Position numbers and translations under genes: made by a program. Below, in pieces: positions 22,144 through 30,888 of a stretch of 38,208 nt of DNA. The notes under the pieces were generated by a model. The model had not been told where the DNA came from. It did not search any database and saw nothing but the letters and a program-made list of their open reading frames with translations. Every line of letters begins with the position of its first letter. Within the stretch, counting starts at the first letter, position 1. This stretch comes from UBA3210 sp963653535 (GTDB taxonomy: Bacteria; Bacillota_I; Bacilli_A; RFN20; CAG-449). The stretch covers positions 1 through 38,208 of the forward strand of contig CAVJWU010000009.1 of assembly GCA_963653535.1 (NCBI GenBank), given 5' to 3'.

Positions 22144-22166
22144 TGATTTTCACGGATGTGAAATCA
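22144..22166 (+). promoter_or_regulatory. Dyad at the transcription start of the LacI-family gene
   Basis: TGATTTTCAC-GGAT-GTGAAATCA is an inverted repeat with one extra T in the left arm, at the expected start of transcription. It may be a second operator of a related half-site, or a 5' hairpin in the mRNA. Confidence 0.45.
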
Positions 22167-22192
22167 ATCGATTTTTAATCGGAGGTATATAT

Positions 22193-23179
22193 ATGGGAGT
22201 ATATAAAGATCGAGTTACAATTTACGAAGTTGCGAAAAACGCAGGTGTTTCTCTTGCTACTGTTTCAAGAGTAATTAATAATCAATCAAATGTCACTCCA
22301 GAAACAAAAAGAAGAGTTGAAGAAACGATTAAAAAATTAGGTTATCGTCCTAACGCTCTCGCTCAAGGGCTCGCAACCTCAAGAACTACTAATATAGGTA
22401 TTGTTATTCCAGATACTAATTATGTTCATATTACAAATTTACTTTCAGGTATGATTGATATCGGTAAAATTTACGGTTATCAAACAACATTATTTGTCAC
22501 TAAATATTCAAAAGAAGAAGCTAAAGATGTCATTTCAAAATTAATCACTTCCCATGTTGATGGAGCGATTATCTTCGATGATCAACTTGAAGAAGCAGAT
22601 ATTCATTCAATTGAATCATATAACGTTCCTACAATTATTATTGGTAATAAGATTAAAGGTGAAAAATTAGGTTCGATCACATTAAACTTAGTCGATGCAT
22701 TTAAAGAAGTATTAAATACTTATGCAAAAGATAAATATATCACTTTATTACATGTTCCTACCCAAGGCAAATTAATTGATACACTTCAAGAAGTCGCTTC
22801 AAAATCTATTCCTAGCGATCATTTACAAGTTATTTCTTGTTCTGATAGTTATCATGAAGTATATTCTTATTTTGTCGATTATTTTAAATCAATTAAGAAT
22901 GGTTATTTCATTTGTCCTCGTTCATCTCTTGCCTGCGCAGTACAAAACGCTGCATTAGATGTAGGATTAAAAGTACCTGAAGATATTGAAGTTCTTTCTG
23001 TCATTGGAACTAAATATTCAATCATCACTCGTCCAACTATCTCTTCATTAGAAATAGATATGTATGAAGTCGGTTCAATCGCGATGAGAATGTTAACTAA
23101 ATTATTAAAAGGCGAGCTCAATACTAGAGATCATGAATTAACCGCGACATTCTCACAACGTGCATCCACTAGAATGTAA
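22193..23179 (+). CDS. LacI-family transcription regulator, CcpA-like
   Basis: A 328-residue repressor. The N-terminal helix-turn-helix reads VTIYEVAKNAGVSLATVSRVIN at about 8-29, followed by the hinge helix region YRPNALAQGLAT; this part closely resembles CcpA. The periplasmic-binding-protein-like core covers ~60-328 and ends in FSQRASTRM. ATG 22193 is chosen because GGAGG sits at 22181-22185; an upstream TTG frame would begin before the promoter. It may be the catabolite control protein, but its core shows low similarity to what I recall of CcpA, notably in the region contacting HPr, so the effector is open. Its promoter carries palindromes that suggest self-repression. Confidence 0.85.
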   Translation: MGVYKDRVTIYEVAKNAGVSLATVSRVINNQSNVTPETKRRVEETIKKLGYRPNALAQGLATSRTTNIGIVIPDTNYVHITNLLSGMIDIGKIYGYQTTLFVTKYSKEEAKDVISKLITSHVDGAIIFDDQLEEADIHSIESYNVPTIIIGNKIKGEKLGSITLNLVDAFKEVLNTYAKDKYITLLHVPTQGKLIDTLQEVASKSIPSDHLQVISCSDSYHEVYSYFVDYFKSIKNGYFICPRSSLACAVQNAALDVGLKVPEDIEVLSVIGTKYSIITRPTISSLEIDMYEVGSIAMRMLTKLLKGELNTRDHELTATFSQRASTRM

Positions 23180-23193
23180 TTATTAATATTTAT

Positions 23194-23218
23194 AGACGTC
23201 TTATTTGACGTCTTTTTT
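23194..23218 (+). terminator. Intrinsic terminator of the LacI-family gene
   Basis: AGACGTC-TTATTT-GACGTCT, a perfect 7-bp stem followed by T's. Confidence 0.9.
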
Positions 23219-23245
23219 ATTGAAAAAAATAAAAAAATATAACAA

Positions 23246-23277
23246 GCGACAAAAAAGTCGCATAAAAAATGTATAAT
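23246..23277 (+). promoter_or_regulatory. addB promoter region with a hairpin
   Basis: TATAAT (23272-23277) lies 20 bases before the start codon. Where a -35 would be expected is instead a short inverted repeat GCGAC-AAAAAA-GTCGC (23246-23261). It may be a weak operator or chance. Confidence 0.4.
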
Positions 23278-23296
23278 TATAGTAAGGAGGCTAATT

Positions 23297-25591
23297 ATGT
23301 ACGATTTAACGAAGCTAAATAAAAATGCGCTAATCATTTGTCCTAATTCTACTAAAGAACAAATATTACAAATTATTAATGACGATTTTTCCTATAACTA
23401 CAAATTCATTACTAAAGAAGAACTTTTTAATAATGTCTATTTTAGTTATGATAAAAAAGCTATTTTATATTTGATGAAGAAAAATTATTCTTATGAGTCT
23501 AGTTTAGAGATATTACAAAATCTCACTTTTATAACTCGTGGGAATGATAAATTAAATGAATTATCTTCTTTAAAAGAAGAATTATTAAATAATAATTTAT
23601 TAAAAACAAATAAAAATTTTCTTCTTCTTTTAAAAAAGCAAATTTATATCATTAACTATTCAAAATTTGATTTAGAATTAAAAAATGTTCTTTCCTCTTA
23701 TAATCTTAATTATCTTTATCTAGAAGAAGATAAAACTTTAGAAAAAGAAATTATCGTAAAATCATACAATAAAATCGAAGATGAAGTTAATGAAGCTTTT
23801 AAAGAAATATGTGCGCTTAATTTAAAAGGTATCTCTTTAAAGAATATTCATTTTTATTCTATTCCAGAAATATATTTAAATACTGTAAAAAAAATTGCAT
23901 CTTTTTATAAAATGCCTGTTAATTTCCCTAGTGAAATTACTTTATACCACACTCCTTTATTTCAAAATTACCTTCTTCTTTCAAAAGAAAAAGGTCTTAA
24001 AGAAGCCCTCGATATGATTGATGATCGTATGGATGATCTAGGCATAAAGAATGAAATTATCACTATTCTAAATGAAATCATATCTTTAGATGAAGATGAA
24101 AATTTAAAATTGAATTTATTAATCAGCGCTTCGAAAAAAAAGAAAATTAAAACTTCTATTTATGTAGAAGGTATCTCAATTGTTAATCATGAATATCGTG
24201 GAAATGATGAAGTCTTTGTTTTAGGATTTTCTTTAGGAAGTTATCCTATCATTCATAAAGATACTGCTTTATTAACCGATGAAGAAAAGAAAATGTGTTC
24301 TATGAATACATCGCGTGAATTAAACTTAATTGAAGAAGAAAATTTAATTTCTTTTATCAAGAAAAACCCTCATATTCATATTTCTAAAATCAAAAATGAA
24401 GGAAAAGACTTAGGCACAACATTCTTTGATTCATTATTAATTGAAAAATTAAATATGAAAAAAGTCGATGCTGATATTAACAATTCATTATATAGTGAAG
24501 AAATTGGTAAAATAATTGCCGCGAAAGCTTATGATTTAAAGAGAAATTATAATATTGATTCATCTTATTTAGGAGCATATTCAAAAGAAGAAATTTCTTA
24601 TCTAAGTTTTGATCATACATTTAAATTTTCTAATAAATTTATAAATGAAAATAATATCAAAGTTTCATATACATCAATTAATGAATATAATTCATGTCCT
24701 TTTAAATATTTTGTAAATCGAATTCTTTTAAAAAATAATTCTTTTGAAGATACTTTCGAAATGAAAGTAGGTAACTTATTTCATAAAATACTCGAAGATT
24801 CTTTAACAAAAGAAATTTCTTTAGATGACTATAAAAATGATATTAAAAATAATTTTATAACTCCAAGTGAAATTCATTTCATCAATAAAATTCTTCCTCG
24901 TATTAATGATGTAATCACGAAAAATAAAAATTTTACATGTGCTTCTCGTTACAAAAAATCTCTAGGAGAAGTAAGTTATAATTATAAAATTAATGATAAT
25001 ACCTTATTAACAGGAAAAATTGATAAATCAATCTTTAATGAAATGGATAAAGAAGTCATAATTATCGATTATAAATCTTCTAAAAATGTTAATTTCAATA
25101 AAAAACTCGTTCCATTAGGTTTATCTTTACAATTACCAACTTATGCAATATTTATTGAAGATAATTATAAAGATTATTTAATCACAGGTTTATATATTCA
25201 AAATATCTTAACTGAAGATGAAGATCTCGATAAGAACTATTTGTTAGATGGAATAACCTTAAAAGATCAACAAATTATTTCTCATATAGATATAAATCTT
25301 GAAGATAAATCTAAATATATTGATGGCTTACAACTAACAAAAGCCGGATCAATTGCTCGTTTTGATTCCTCTTCTTATATTAAGAAAGAAGAACTAGAAG
25401 AAATTATTTCGACAAGTAAAACTAAAATATTAGAGAGTTCAACCTTAATTCATCAAGGTAAATTCGATATTGCGCCAATTTACGTTAATAAAGTTGATAC
25501 ATATTCATGCGCAAAATGTAAATTTAACGCAATATGCTTTAAAAAAGATAATGATATTAGATATATAAATTTAAACAAGGAGGAAGAATAA
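23297..25591 (+). CDS. addB: AddB/RexB-type subunit of the helicase-nuclease
   Basis: A 764-residue partner of AddA in end-resection of double-strand breaks. The C-terminal nuclease domain shows H496 (GNLFHKILE), D576 (GKIDKS), D591-Y-K593 (IIDYKSS) and the LQLPTYA segment. The 4Fe-4S cluster cysteines are at 467, 738, 741 and 747, with the C-x2-C-x5-C end pattern of AddB. The protein is far shorter than B. subtilis AddB (~1166) and I find no Walker A motif near its start (KNALIICPNSTKE), so it is closer to the RexB form without its own ATPase. A perfect AAGGAGG precedes the ATG. addA follows after one base. Confidence 0.88.
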   Translation: MYDLTKLNKNALIICPNSTKEQILQIINDDFSYNYKFITKEELFNNVYFSYDKKAILYLMKKNYSYESSLEILQNLTFITRGNDKLNELSSLKEELLNNNLLKTNKNFLLLLKKQIYIINYSKFDLELKNVLSSYNLNYLYLEEDKTLEKEIIVKSYNKIEDEVNEAFKEICALNLKGISLKNIHFYSIPEIYLNTVKKIASFYKMPVNFPSEITLYHTPLFQNYLLLSKEKGLKEALDMIDDRMDDLGIKNEIITILNEIISLDEDENLKLNLLISASKKKKIKTSIYVEGISIVNHEYRGNDEVFVLGFSLGSYPIIHKDTALLTDEEKKMCSMNTSRELNLIEEENLISFIKKNPHIHISKIKNEGKDLGTTFFDSLLIEKLNMKKVDADINNSLYSEEIGKIIAAKAYDLKRNYNIDSSYLGAYSKEEISYLSFDHTFKFSNKFINENNIKVSYTSINEYNSCPFKYFVNRILLKNNSFEDTFEMKVGNLFHKILEDSLTKEISLDDYKNDIKNNFITPSEIHFINKILPRINDVITKNKNFTCASRYKKSLGEVSYNYKINDNTLLTGKIDKSIFNEMDKEVIIIDYKSSKNVNFNKKLVPLGLSLQLPTYAIFIEDNYKDYLITGLYIQNILTEDEDLDKNYLLDGITLKDQQIISHIDINLEDKSKYIDGLQLTKAGSIARFDSSSYIKKEELEEIISTSKTKILESSTLIHQGKFDIAPIYVNKVDTYSCAKCKFNAICFKKDNDIRYINLNKEEE

Positions 25592-25592
25592 T

Positions 25593-28500
25593 ATGAGCGA
25601 AAGATCTTGGACAGAAGCTCAGCTAAGAGCGATTGAAGAAACAGGTAATATTATTGTTTCTGCTGGAGCAGGAAGTGGAAAAACTGCCGTTTTAAGTGAA
25701 AGAGTTTATCATTTTATCGCACATAAAAATTATTCAATCGATAATTTTCTTCTCCTTACTTTTACTAATTTAGCTGCTGGAGAAATGAAAGATCGAATTA
25801 GAAAAAGACTCGCTAAAGATCCTCAAACAATTTTTGAAGCAAGCAAAGTTGATACTTCAGATATTTCTACTTTTGATGGTTATGCGAATAAACTAGTTAA
25901 AAAATATCATTTCTTATTAAATGTTTCACCATCTTTTATTAATATCGATAAAACCATTATGGACGTCAAAAGAAGATCGATTATTCAAGATATCTTCAAT
26001 GAATTATATTCTTCTCAAGATGAAGGCTTTTTACATTTAATCGATAAATATTGTTTTAAAGATGATGAACAAATTCAAAAATTAGTTTTAAAAATTCATC
26101 AAAAAGCCGAATTACAACTAGATAAGCAAAACTTTTTAGATACCTTTGTTGAAACTCGTTATAACGAAGAATATATTAGAAATAACATCTTTAATCCACT
26201 TTATAAAAAACTAGAATCGTTAAAAGAAGATTTACATAATTCATATTATGATTTACCAGAAGACTTCTATATGAAAAAAGAAAAATGTTATTTAACTGAC
26301 TACATGTTAGATATTTCAAAAAATTTTCTTTCTTCAACTAATTATGATTCTTACATTAGTACTTTTAATTTTAAATTCCCAAACTGTCAACAAGATTCTT
26401 GTTCTGATCGCACTAGTTTTGATGCTTCAAAAGCAATTTGGTCGAAAATAAAAGAAGAAATTAAAGTATTGCCTTCTACTGAAAGAGAATTTTTTGATTT
26501 AATTTTAGAAAATAAAGAAGACGTCGAAACTTTAATTAGAATTGTTAAAGAATTAGATAAACGCCAATACGCATTTAAGAAAGAAAAACAAGCATTTGAA
26601 TTTAATGACATTGCAAAAATGGCCTTGAATTTAGTTAAAACTAATGATAATGTTCGTAACGCATTAAAGAATCAATATAAAATGATTCTTATTGATGAAT
26701 ATCAAGATACTTCAGAAATTCAAGAAGAATTAATCTCCCTAATCGCGAATAATAACGTCTATATGGTCGGGGATATAAAACAATCTATCTACGCTTTTAG
26801 AAACGCAAGAAGCGATATCTTTAAAAAGAAATATCTTAAATATAAAAAATTAGACGATGGCAAAGCTATTGACATGAATAAAAACTTCCGTTCTCGTGAT
26901 GAAGTTTTAAGTGATATTAATGATTTCTTTTCTTCCTTTATGACTTTAGATTATGGTGATGCCGATTATAAAAAAGATCATATTATCGAATTTGGAAATA
27001 CTAAATATGAAGAAAAAGGTTGTAAAGATTTAAAGAATAATTATCATACAACATTCATTACTTATTCTAAAGATGAAATGCGAGCTAATGAAGCAAATGA
27101 AAAAGAAATAAGAATAATCGCTGAAGATATCATTTCTAAAATAAATAGCGCTTATCAAGTCTTTATTCCATTTAAAGATACTTCTTCACGTAACGCTTCT
27201 TTTAAAGACTTCTGCATTCTCATCGATAAAGGAACTAACTTTAGTTTATTTAAAAAGATTTTTAATGAATATCAGATTCCTCTTTATGTCGAAGAAAATG
27301 AAGATATTTCTAAAAATATCATCATTCTTTTATTAAAGAATTTATTCATTGTTTTAAATACAATAAAACTAGATGCTTATGAAAGTAATATGAGTTTTAA
27401 GCCAGCCTTTATTTCTTTAGCTCGTAGTTTCTTATTCGAATATAGCGACGAACAAATTTATGATGTTATTACTACTTCTTCCTTTAAGAATGATTATATT
27501 ATTAAGTCCTTAAAAGAAATTCTTGATAATAATGCTTCTTTACCTATCTATTTAATTATAGAAAAAATAATTCAAAAATTAGACTTCTACACTAAGTTAA
27601 TTCGTATTGGAGATATTGAAAAAAATGAAGCTTATTTAGATAAATTCTTAACTTACTTTAAAGAGATGTCAAAACTTGACTATTCGCTAGATGATTTTAT
27701 TTCTTATCTAGATAATATTGAAGAATATGAACTTAAAATAGATTTACCAAGTACATCAACTTCATTAGATTCAGTAAAGATTATGAACATCCATAAATCG
27801 AAAGGATTAGAATTCCCTATCATTTATTTTCCAATGCTTGGATCAAATTTCTTAACTAAAGCAAAATGTGAAAAATATGACATTGATGAAATTGGTATGT
27901 CCTTACCAATAAAAGATGCAAGTAAAGAACATCCTCTTAAAATAATTATTGATAATAAAAGAAAAAAAGAAACGTTATCAGAAAGAATAAGATTATTTTA
28001 TGTCGCCTTAACGCGAGCAAAAGAAAAAATGATTTTCATCTTAAATGACGAATATAAAATTAAAAATATTGAAGATGCGAATTCTTTCTTAGATTTTATC
28101 TCACCGATAATTAATGATTCTCATTATGAAATTATACCTTATGTTGAAAATGAAGATGTTAAATTAACAATACCACCTAAACAAATAAAAAAAGAAAAAT
28201 TTAATTTTATTCCAATTTCATTTAACGAAGAAAAAATAACTTTAAAACATGCTTCTAAACAATTAGTAATTTCGACAAATACCGAAATATTAGAATTAGG
28301 TACTCGTTTACATGAAGTGATGGAAATTCTCGATTTTAAAAATCCTGATTATTCATTTATTAAAGATGAAAAAGTAATAGATCTTGCTAAAAGTTTTTTA
28401 CTAAGTCCAATAAATAAAGAAATCTTTAACGCAGAAGGTATTTATAAAGAATATGAATTTATTGATAATGATGTTCATGGTATTATCGATTTACTAGTCA

Positions 28501-28685
28501 TTTATAAAGATCATGTAGATATAATCGATTACAAAACAAAACATATTGATGATGAAAACTACGATAAACAATTATTAGTTTATTATAACTTCATCGCGAA
28601 AAAGATTATTTCTAAGCCTATTAGAGCATACTTATATTCTTTAATAGATAAAACATATCGCGAAGTTAAAATCGTGCAAGATTAA
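25593..28685 (+). CDS. addA: ATP-dependent helicase/nuclease AddA
   Basis: A 1030-residue UvrD-type helicase with a C-terminal nuclease. Helicase motifs in order: SAGAGSGKT at 23-31, DEYQDTS from 368, VGDIKQSIYAFR, NKNFRSRDEVL, IMNIHKSKGLEFPI, and RIRLFYVALTRAKEKM. The nuclease has H907, D966 (HGIIDLL) and D979-Y-K981, followed by QLLVYYNFI. It would unwind broken ends and cut the 3' strand until a Chi site changes its action. It is somewhat shorter than B. subtilis AddA (~1230). It is coupled to addB and ends at a two-way terminator. Confidence 0.94.
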   Translation: MSERSWTEAQLRAIEETGNIIVSAGAGSGKTAVLSERVYHFIAHKNYSIDNFLLLTFTNLAAGEMKDRIRKRLAKDPQTIFEASKVDTSDISTFDGYANKLVKKYHFLLNVSPSFINIDKTIMDVKRRSIIQDIFNELYSSQDEGFLHLIDKYCFKDDEQIQKLVLKIHQKAELQLDKQNFLDTFVETRYNEEYIRNNIFNPLYKKLESLKEDLHNSYYDLPEDFYMKKEKCYLTDYMLDISKNFLSSTNYDSYISTFNFKFPNCQQDSCSDRTSFDASKAIWSKIKEEIKVLPSTEREFFDLILENKEDVETLIRIVKELDKRQYAFKKEKQAFEFNDIAKMALNLVKTNDNVRNALKNQYKMILIDEYQDTSEIQEELISLIANNNVYMVGDIKQSIYAFRNARSDIFKKKYLKYKKLDDGKAIDMNKNFRSRDEVLSDINDFFSSFMTLDYGDADYKKDHIIEFGNTKYEEKGCKDLKNNYHTTFITYSKDEMRANEANEKEIRIIAEDIISKINSAYQVFIPFKDTSSRNASFKDFCILIDKGTNFSLFKKIFNEYQIPLYVEENEDISKNIIILLLKNLFIVLNTIKLDAYESNMSFKPAFISLARSFLFEYSDEQIYDVITTSSFKNDYIIKSLKEILDNNASLPIYLIIEKIIQKLDFYTKLIRIGDIEKNEAYLDKFLTYFKEMSKLDYSLDDFISYLDNIEEYELKIDLPSTSTSLDSVKIMNIHKSKGLEFPIIYFPMLGSNFLTKAKCEKYDIDEIGMSLPIKDASKEHPLKIIIDNKRKKETLSERIRLFYVALTRAKEKMIFILNDEYKIKNIEDANSFLDFISPIINDSHYEIIPYVENEDVKLTIPPKQIKKEKFNFIPISFNEEKITLKHASKQLVISTNTEILELGTRLHEVMEILDFKNPDYSFIKDEKVIDLAKSFLLSPINKEIFNAEGIYKEYEFIDNDVHGIIDLLVIYKDHVDIIDYKTKHIDDENYDKQLLVYYNFIAKKIISKPIRAYLYSLIDKTYREVKIVQD

Positions 28686-28696
28686 GCTAAAAAGCT

Positions 28697-28732
28697 AAAA
28701 AAAGGAAACTTTATTACAAGTTTCCTTTTTTT
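28697..28732. terminator. Two-way terminator between addA and the TM2 gene
   Basis: GGAAACTT-TATTAC-AAGTTTCC is an 8-bp stem flanked by an A-run on the left and a T-run on the right, so it works on both strands. Its right edge lies two bases from the end of the minus-strand gene. Confidence 0.9.
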
Positions 28733-28733
28733 C

Positions 28734-29129
28734 TTAAAGAGCTTTAACGTCTCTACCTTCACTATCTTTAAAAGATCCGCATAAAATAATAATAAAATCA
28801 ATAAAAGCAATGATTGAAGGAATAAATGTCCAACAGAATATTAACATAAATATTCCAGAAGTAATTTTTCCTACATAGAAACGATGAATGCCAAGTCCTC
28901 CTAAGAAGAAAGCTAGAACTGCCGCGACTGTTCTAGAACAAGGTGAGATATTATCACTTGTAAATTTCGCGGCATCCTTTAAATCTTGAGATACATTTTG
29001 TTCAAAACCATAGGTATAACTATTATTAACTACTTCTGCATCAACAGTTTCATTTTGTTTTGCTCCACATTTTGAGCAAAAGAGAGCATTATCATCTAGT
29101 TCAGTTCCACATTTCTTACAATATTTCAT
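28734..29129 (-). CDS. Zinc-ribbon TM2-domain membrane protein
   Basis: A 131-residue protein. A zinc ribbon with CKKC (4-7) and CSKC (18-21) opens it. After a ~40-residue linker comes a TM2 domain: AAVLAFFLGGLGIHRFYVGK, then GIFMLIFCWTFIPSIIAFID, with the conserved GxHRFYxG turn between the two helices. The ribbon would face the cytoplasm. The TM2 family is widespread and of unclear function. GGAGG seven bases before the ATG supports the start. It forms its own transcription unit. Confidence 0.85.
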   Translation of the reverse strand: MKYCKKCGTELDDNALFCSKCGAKQNETVDAEVVNNSYTYGFEQNVSQDLKDAAKFTSDNISPCSRTVAAVLAFFLGGLGIHRFYVGKITSGIFMLIFCWTFIPSIIAFIDFIIILCGSFKDSEGRDVKAL

Positions 29130-29183
29130 CTTTCTACCTCCTAAACTTTCTTTAAGTATTACATTTTAAGTAGTCACATGCAA

Positions 29184-29213
29184 GAAAAAAGCATAAAGAA
29201 TAACCTTTATGCT
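29184..29213 (-). terminator. Terminator of the YgbA-CydDC-like operon
   Basis: On the minus strand AGCATAAAG and CTTTATGCT form a perfect 9-bp stem with a six-base loop, followed by a T-run. Confidence 0.9.
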
Positions 29214-29220
29214 CAAAATT

Positions 29221-30888
29221 TTATTTTGTTAGTAATTCACCTTTATTCATATAATAAATACGATCAGAAATTGCAAGAGTCGATTCTCGATGAGAAACAA
29301 TAATAATTGCATGATTTTCTTTTTGATCAACTAACGCCTTTAAAATAATACCTTCATTAATCGCATCAACATTAGAAGTTGGTTCATCTAATAAGATCAC
29401 TTTACTTCCTTTTAAGAAAGCTCTAGCTAAACCGATACGTTGCGTTTCACCCGCGGATATATTTTCTCTAGTTCCGCCGACTAAGGTATCATAACCATTT
29501 TCTAATGTAAGAATAAATTCATGAATTGAAGCTTTTTTACAAGCTTCAATAATTTCTTCTTTTGTCGCATCTTTTTTTGCAATTTTAATATTATTTAAAA
29601 TCGTATCATCAAATAGATAAGTAGATTGTGAAACCATTGTAACATTATCTAAAAGTGATGAAGAATTAATATCTTCAATATCAATATCGTTATAAAGAAT
29701 TTGTCCTTCATTTTTTTTATAGAATCTTAATAAGAGTTTTAATAAAGTTGATTTACCAGATCCAGATTCACCTTGAATACCAACTATTTCTCCTAAAGAT
29801 AAATCTAAATTAATATCTTTAAGAATTACTTTTTCATCATAACCAAATTTAACATCTCTTACCTTTAAAGACTTGAAGTCAAAATCAAATTTATTTTTAA
29901 TTTCTTCTACTTGAGGTTTTTCTTCTAAGAGAGATAAAACTCTTTCTCCAGAAGCAAATGTTTGAGTTAAGTTAGAAGGTAATGCACTTAAAGCAATTAC
30001 TGGTCCAAACGAAGAAAAGATAGAAACTAAGGCAACGATCATCTTATCTAAAGAAATAACTTCATTAGTAAATAAAAGAATACCAATAGTTAAGGATAAA
30101 CAAATGATAACAAAGACTACTAATTCACATACTGAAGAAGCGATCGTAGAAAGATGTTTAATCTTTTTAGTTTCAAGTAATAAATCATCAGATTTTTTAT
30201 TAACTTGTTCTTCTCTTCTATCGAGAGCATTATTAATAACAATTTCTTTTACGCCTTTAATTGAATCGAGATAATAAGCGTTAAATAAAGCAAATTCTTC
30301 ACGATATTTTACCCCAGCATTCTTTAAAGATTTAGAAGTAATTAAAGGCATGATAATACCGATAATAATATAAGCGACTATCGCGATAAAACTAAAATAA
30401 AATGAACTATAAACACCGACGAAAATGATGATAAATATACAAGTAACAAGAGCGATACAAATTGGCGAAATCGTATGAGCGTAAAATACTTCTAAAGTTT
30501 CAATATCAGAAGTAATTAAGCTAACAAGTGAACCTTTCTTTTTAGTATCAAGTTTACTAGGAGCGAGTTCTCTTAAATGAAAAAATATTTTATCTCTTAA
30601 AACTGCGAGTAATTTAAACGCGATATAATGATTAGAATATTGTTCAATATATCTAACTCCACCTCTTAAAACACCACATCCAATTGTAACAAAAATCACC
30701 CATAAAGGAATACTACCTGTTTCAATAAATAAACCTAAACCAATTGAACCAAATACCGTTACACCCATTGCAAGAAGATAACCAAAACTACCATTTATAA
30801 CTGCAAGAATTAAGATATAAGCAAAGCTACCTAAGATAGTAATTAAACTCGCCATGATCTTAAGACCACTTCTTCTAGTTCTTTCCAT
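29221..30888 (-). CDS. ABC exporter, CydC-like half
   Basis: A 555-residue half-transporter: six membrane helices (1-~300) and an ATPase domain. The loop GVRYIEQYSNHYIAFKLLAVLR and the ITSDIETLEVFYAHTISP segment match CydC, the thiol (cysteine/glutathione) exporter half of E. coli CydDC. The ATPase shows Walker A GESGSGKS, a signature written ISAGE rather than LSGGQ, and LLDEPTSNVD. The signature change is unusual and may mark the asymmetric site common in heterodimeric exporters. AGGAGGG precedes the ATG. The start overlaps the upstream partner by 14 bases. The substrate is inferred from the family. No cydAB oxidase genes are beside it. Confidence 0.82.
   Translation of the reverse strand: MERTRRSGLKIMASLITILGSFAYILILAVINGSFGYLLAMGVTVFGSIGLGLFIETGSIPLWVIFVTIGCGVLRGGVRYIEQYSNHYIAFKLLAVLRDKIFFHLRELAPSKLDTKKKGSLVSLITSDIETLEVFYAHTISPICIALVTCIFIIIFVGVYSSFYFSFIAIVAYIIIGIIMPLITSKSLKNAGVKYREEFALFNAYYLDSIKGVKEIVINNALDRREEQVNKKSDDLLLETKKIKHLSTIASSVCELVVFVIICLSLTIGILLFTNEVISLDKMIVALVSIFSSFGPVIALSALPSNLTQTFASGERVLSLLEEKPQVEEIKNKFDFDFKSLKVRDVKFGYDEKVILKDINLDLSLGEIVGIQGESGSGKSTLLKLLLRFYKKNEGQILYNDIDIEDINSSSLLDNVTMVSQSTYLFDDTILNNIKIAKKDATKEEIIEACKKASIHEFILTLENGYDTLVGGTRENISAGETQRIGLARAFLKGSKVILLDEPTSNVDAINEGIILKALVDQKENHAIIIVSHRESTLAISDRIYYMNKGELLTK

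Noticed and set aside
22776..23337. Short frames inside and after the LacI-family gene (22776-22958 plus; 22903-23121 and 23131-23337 minus)
   Set aside because: They overlap a conserved regulator or cross its terminator and the addB promoter; none has a ribosome site.
26387..26611. 74-codon minus-strand frame inside addA
   Set aside because: Antisense shadow without a start signal.
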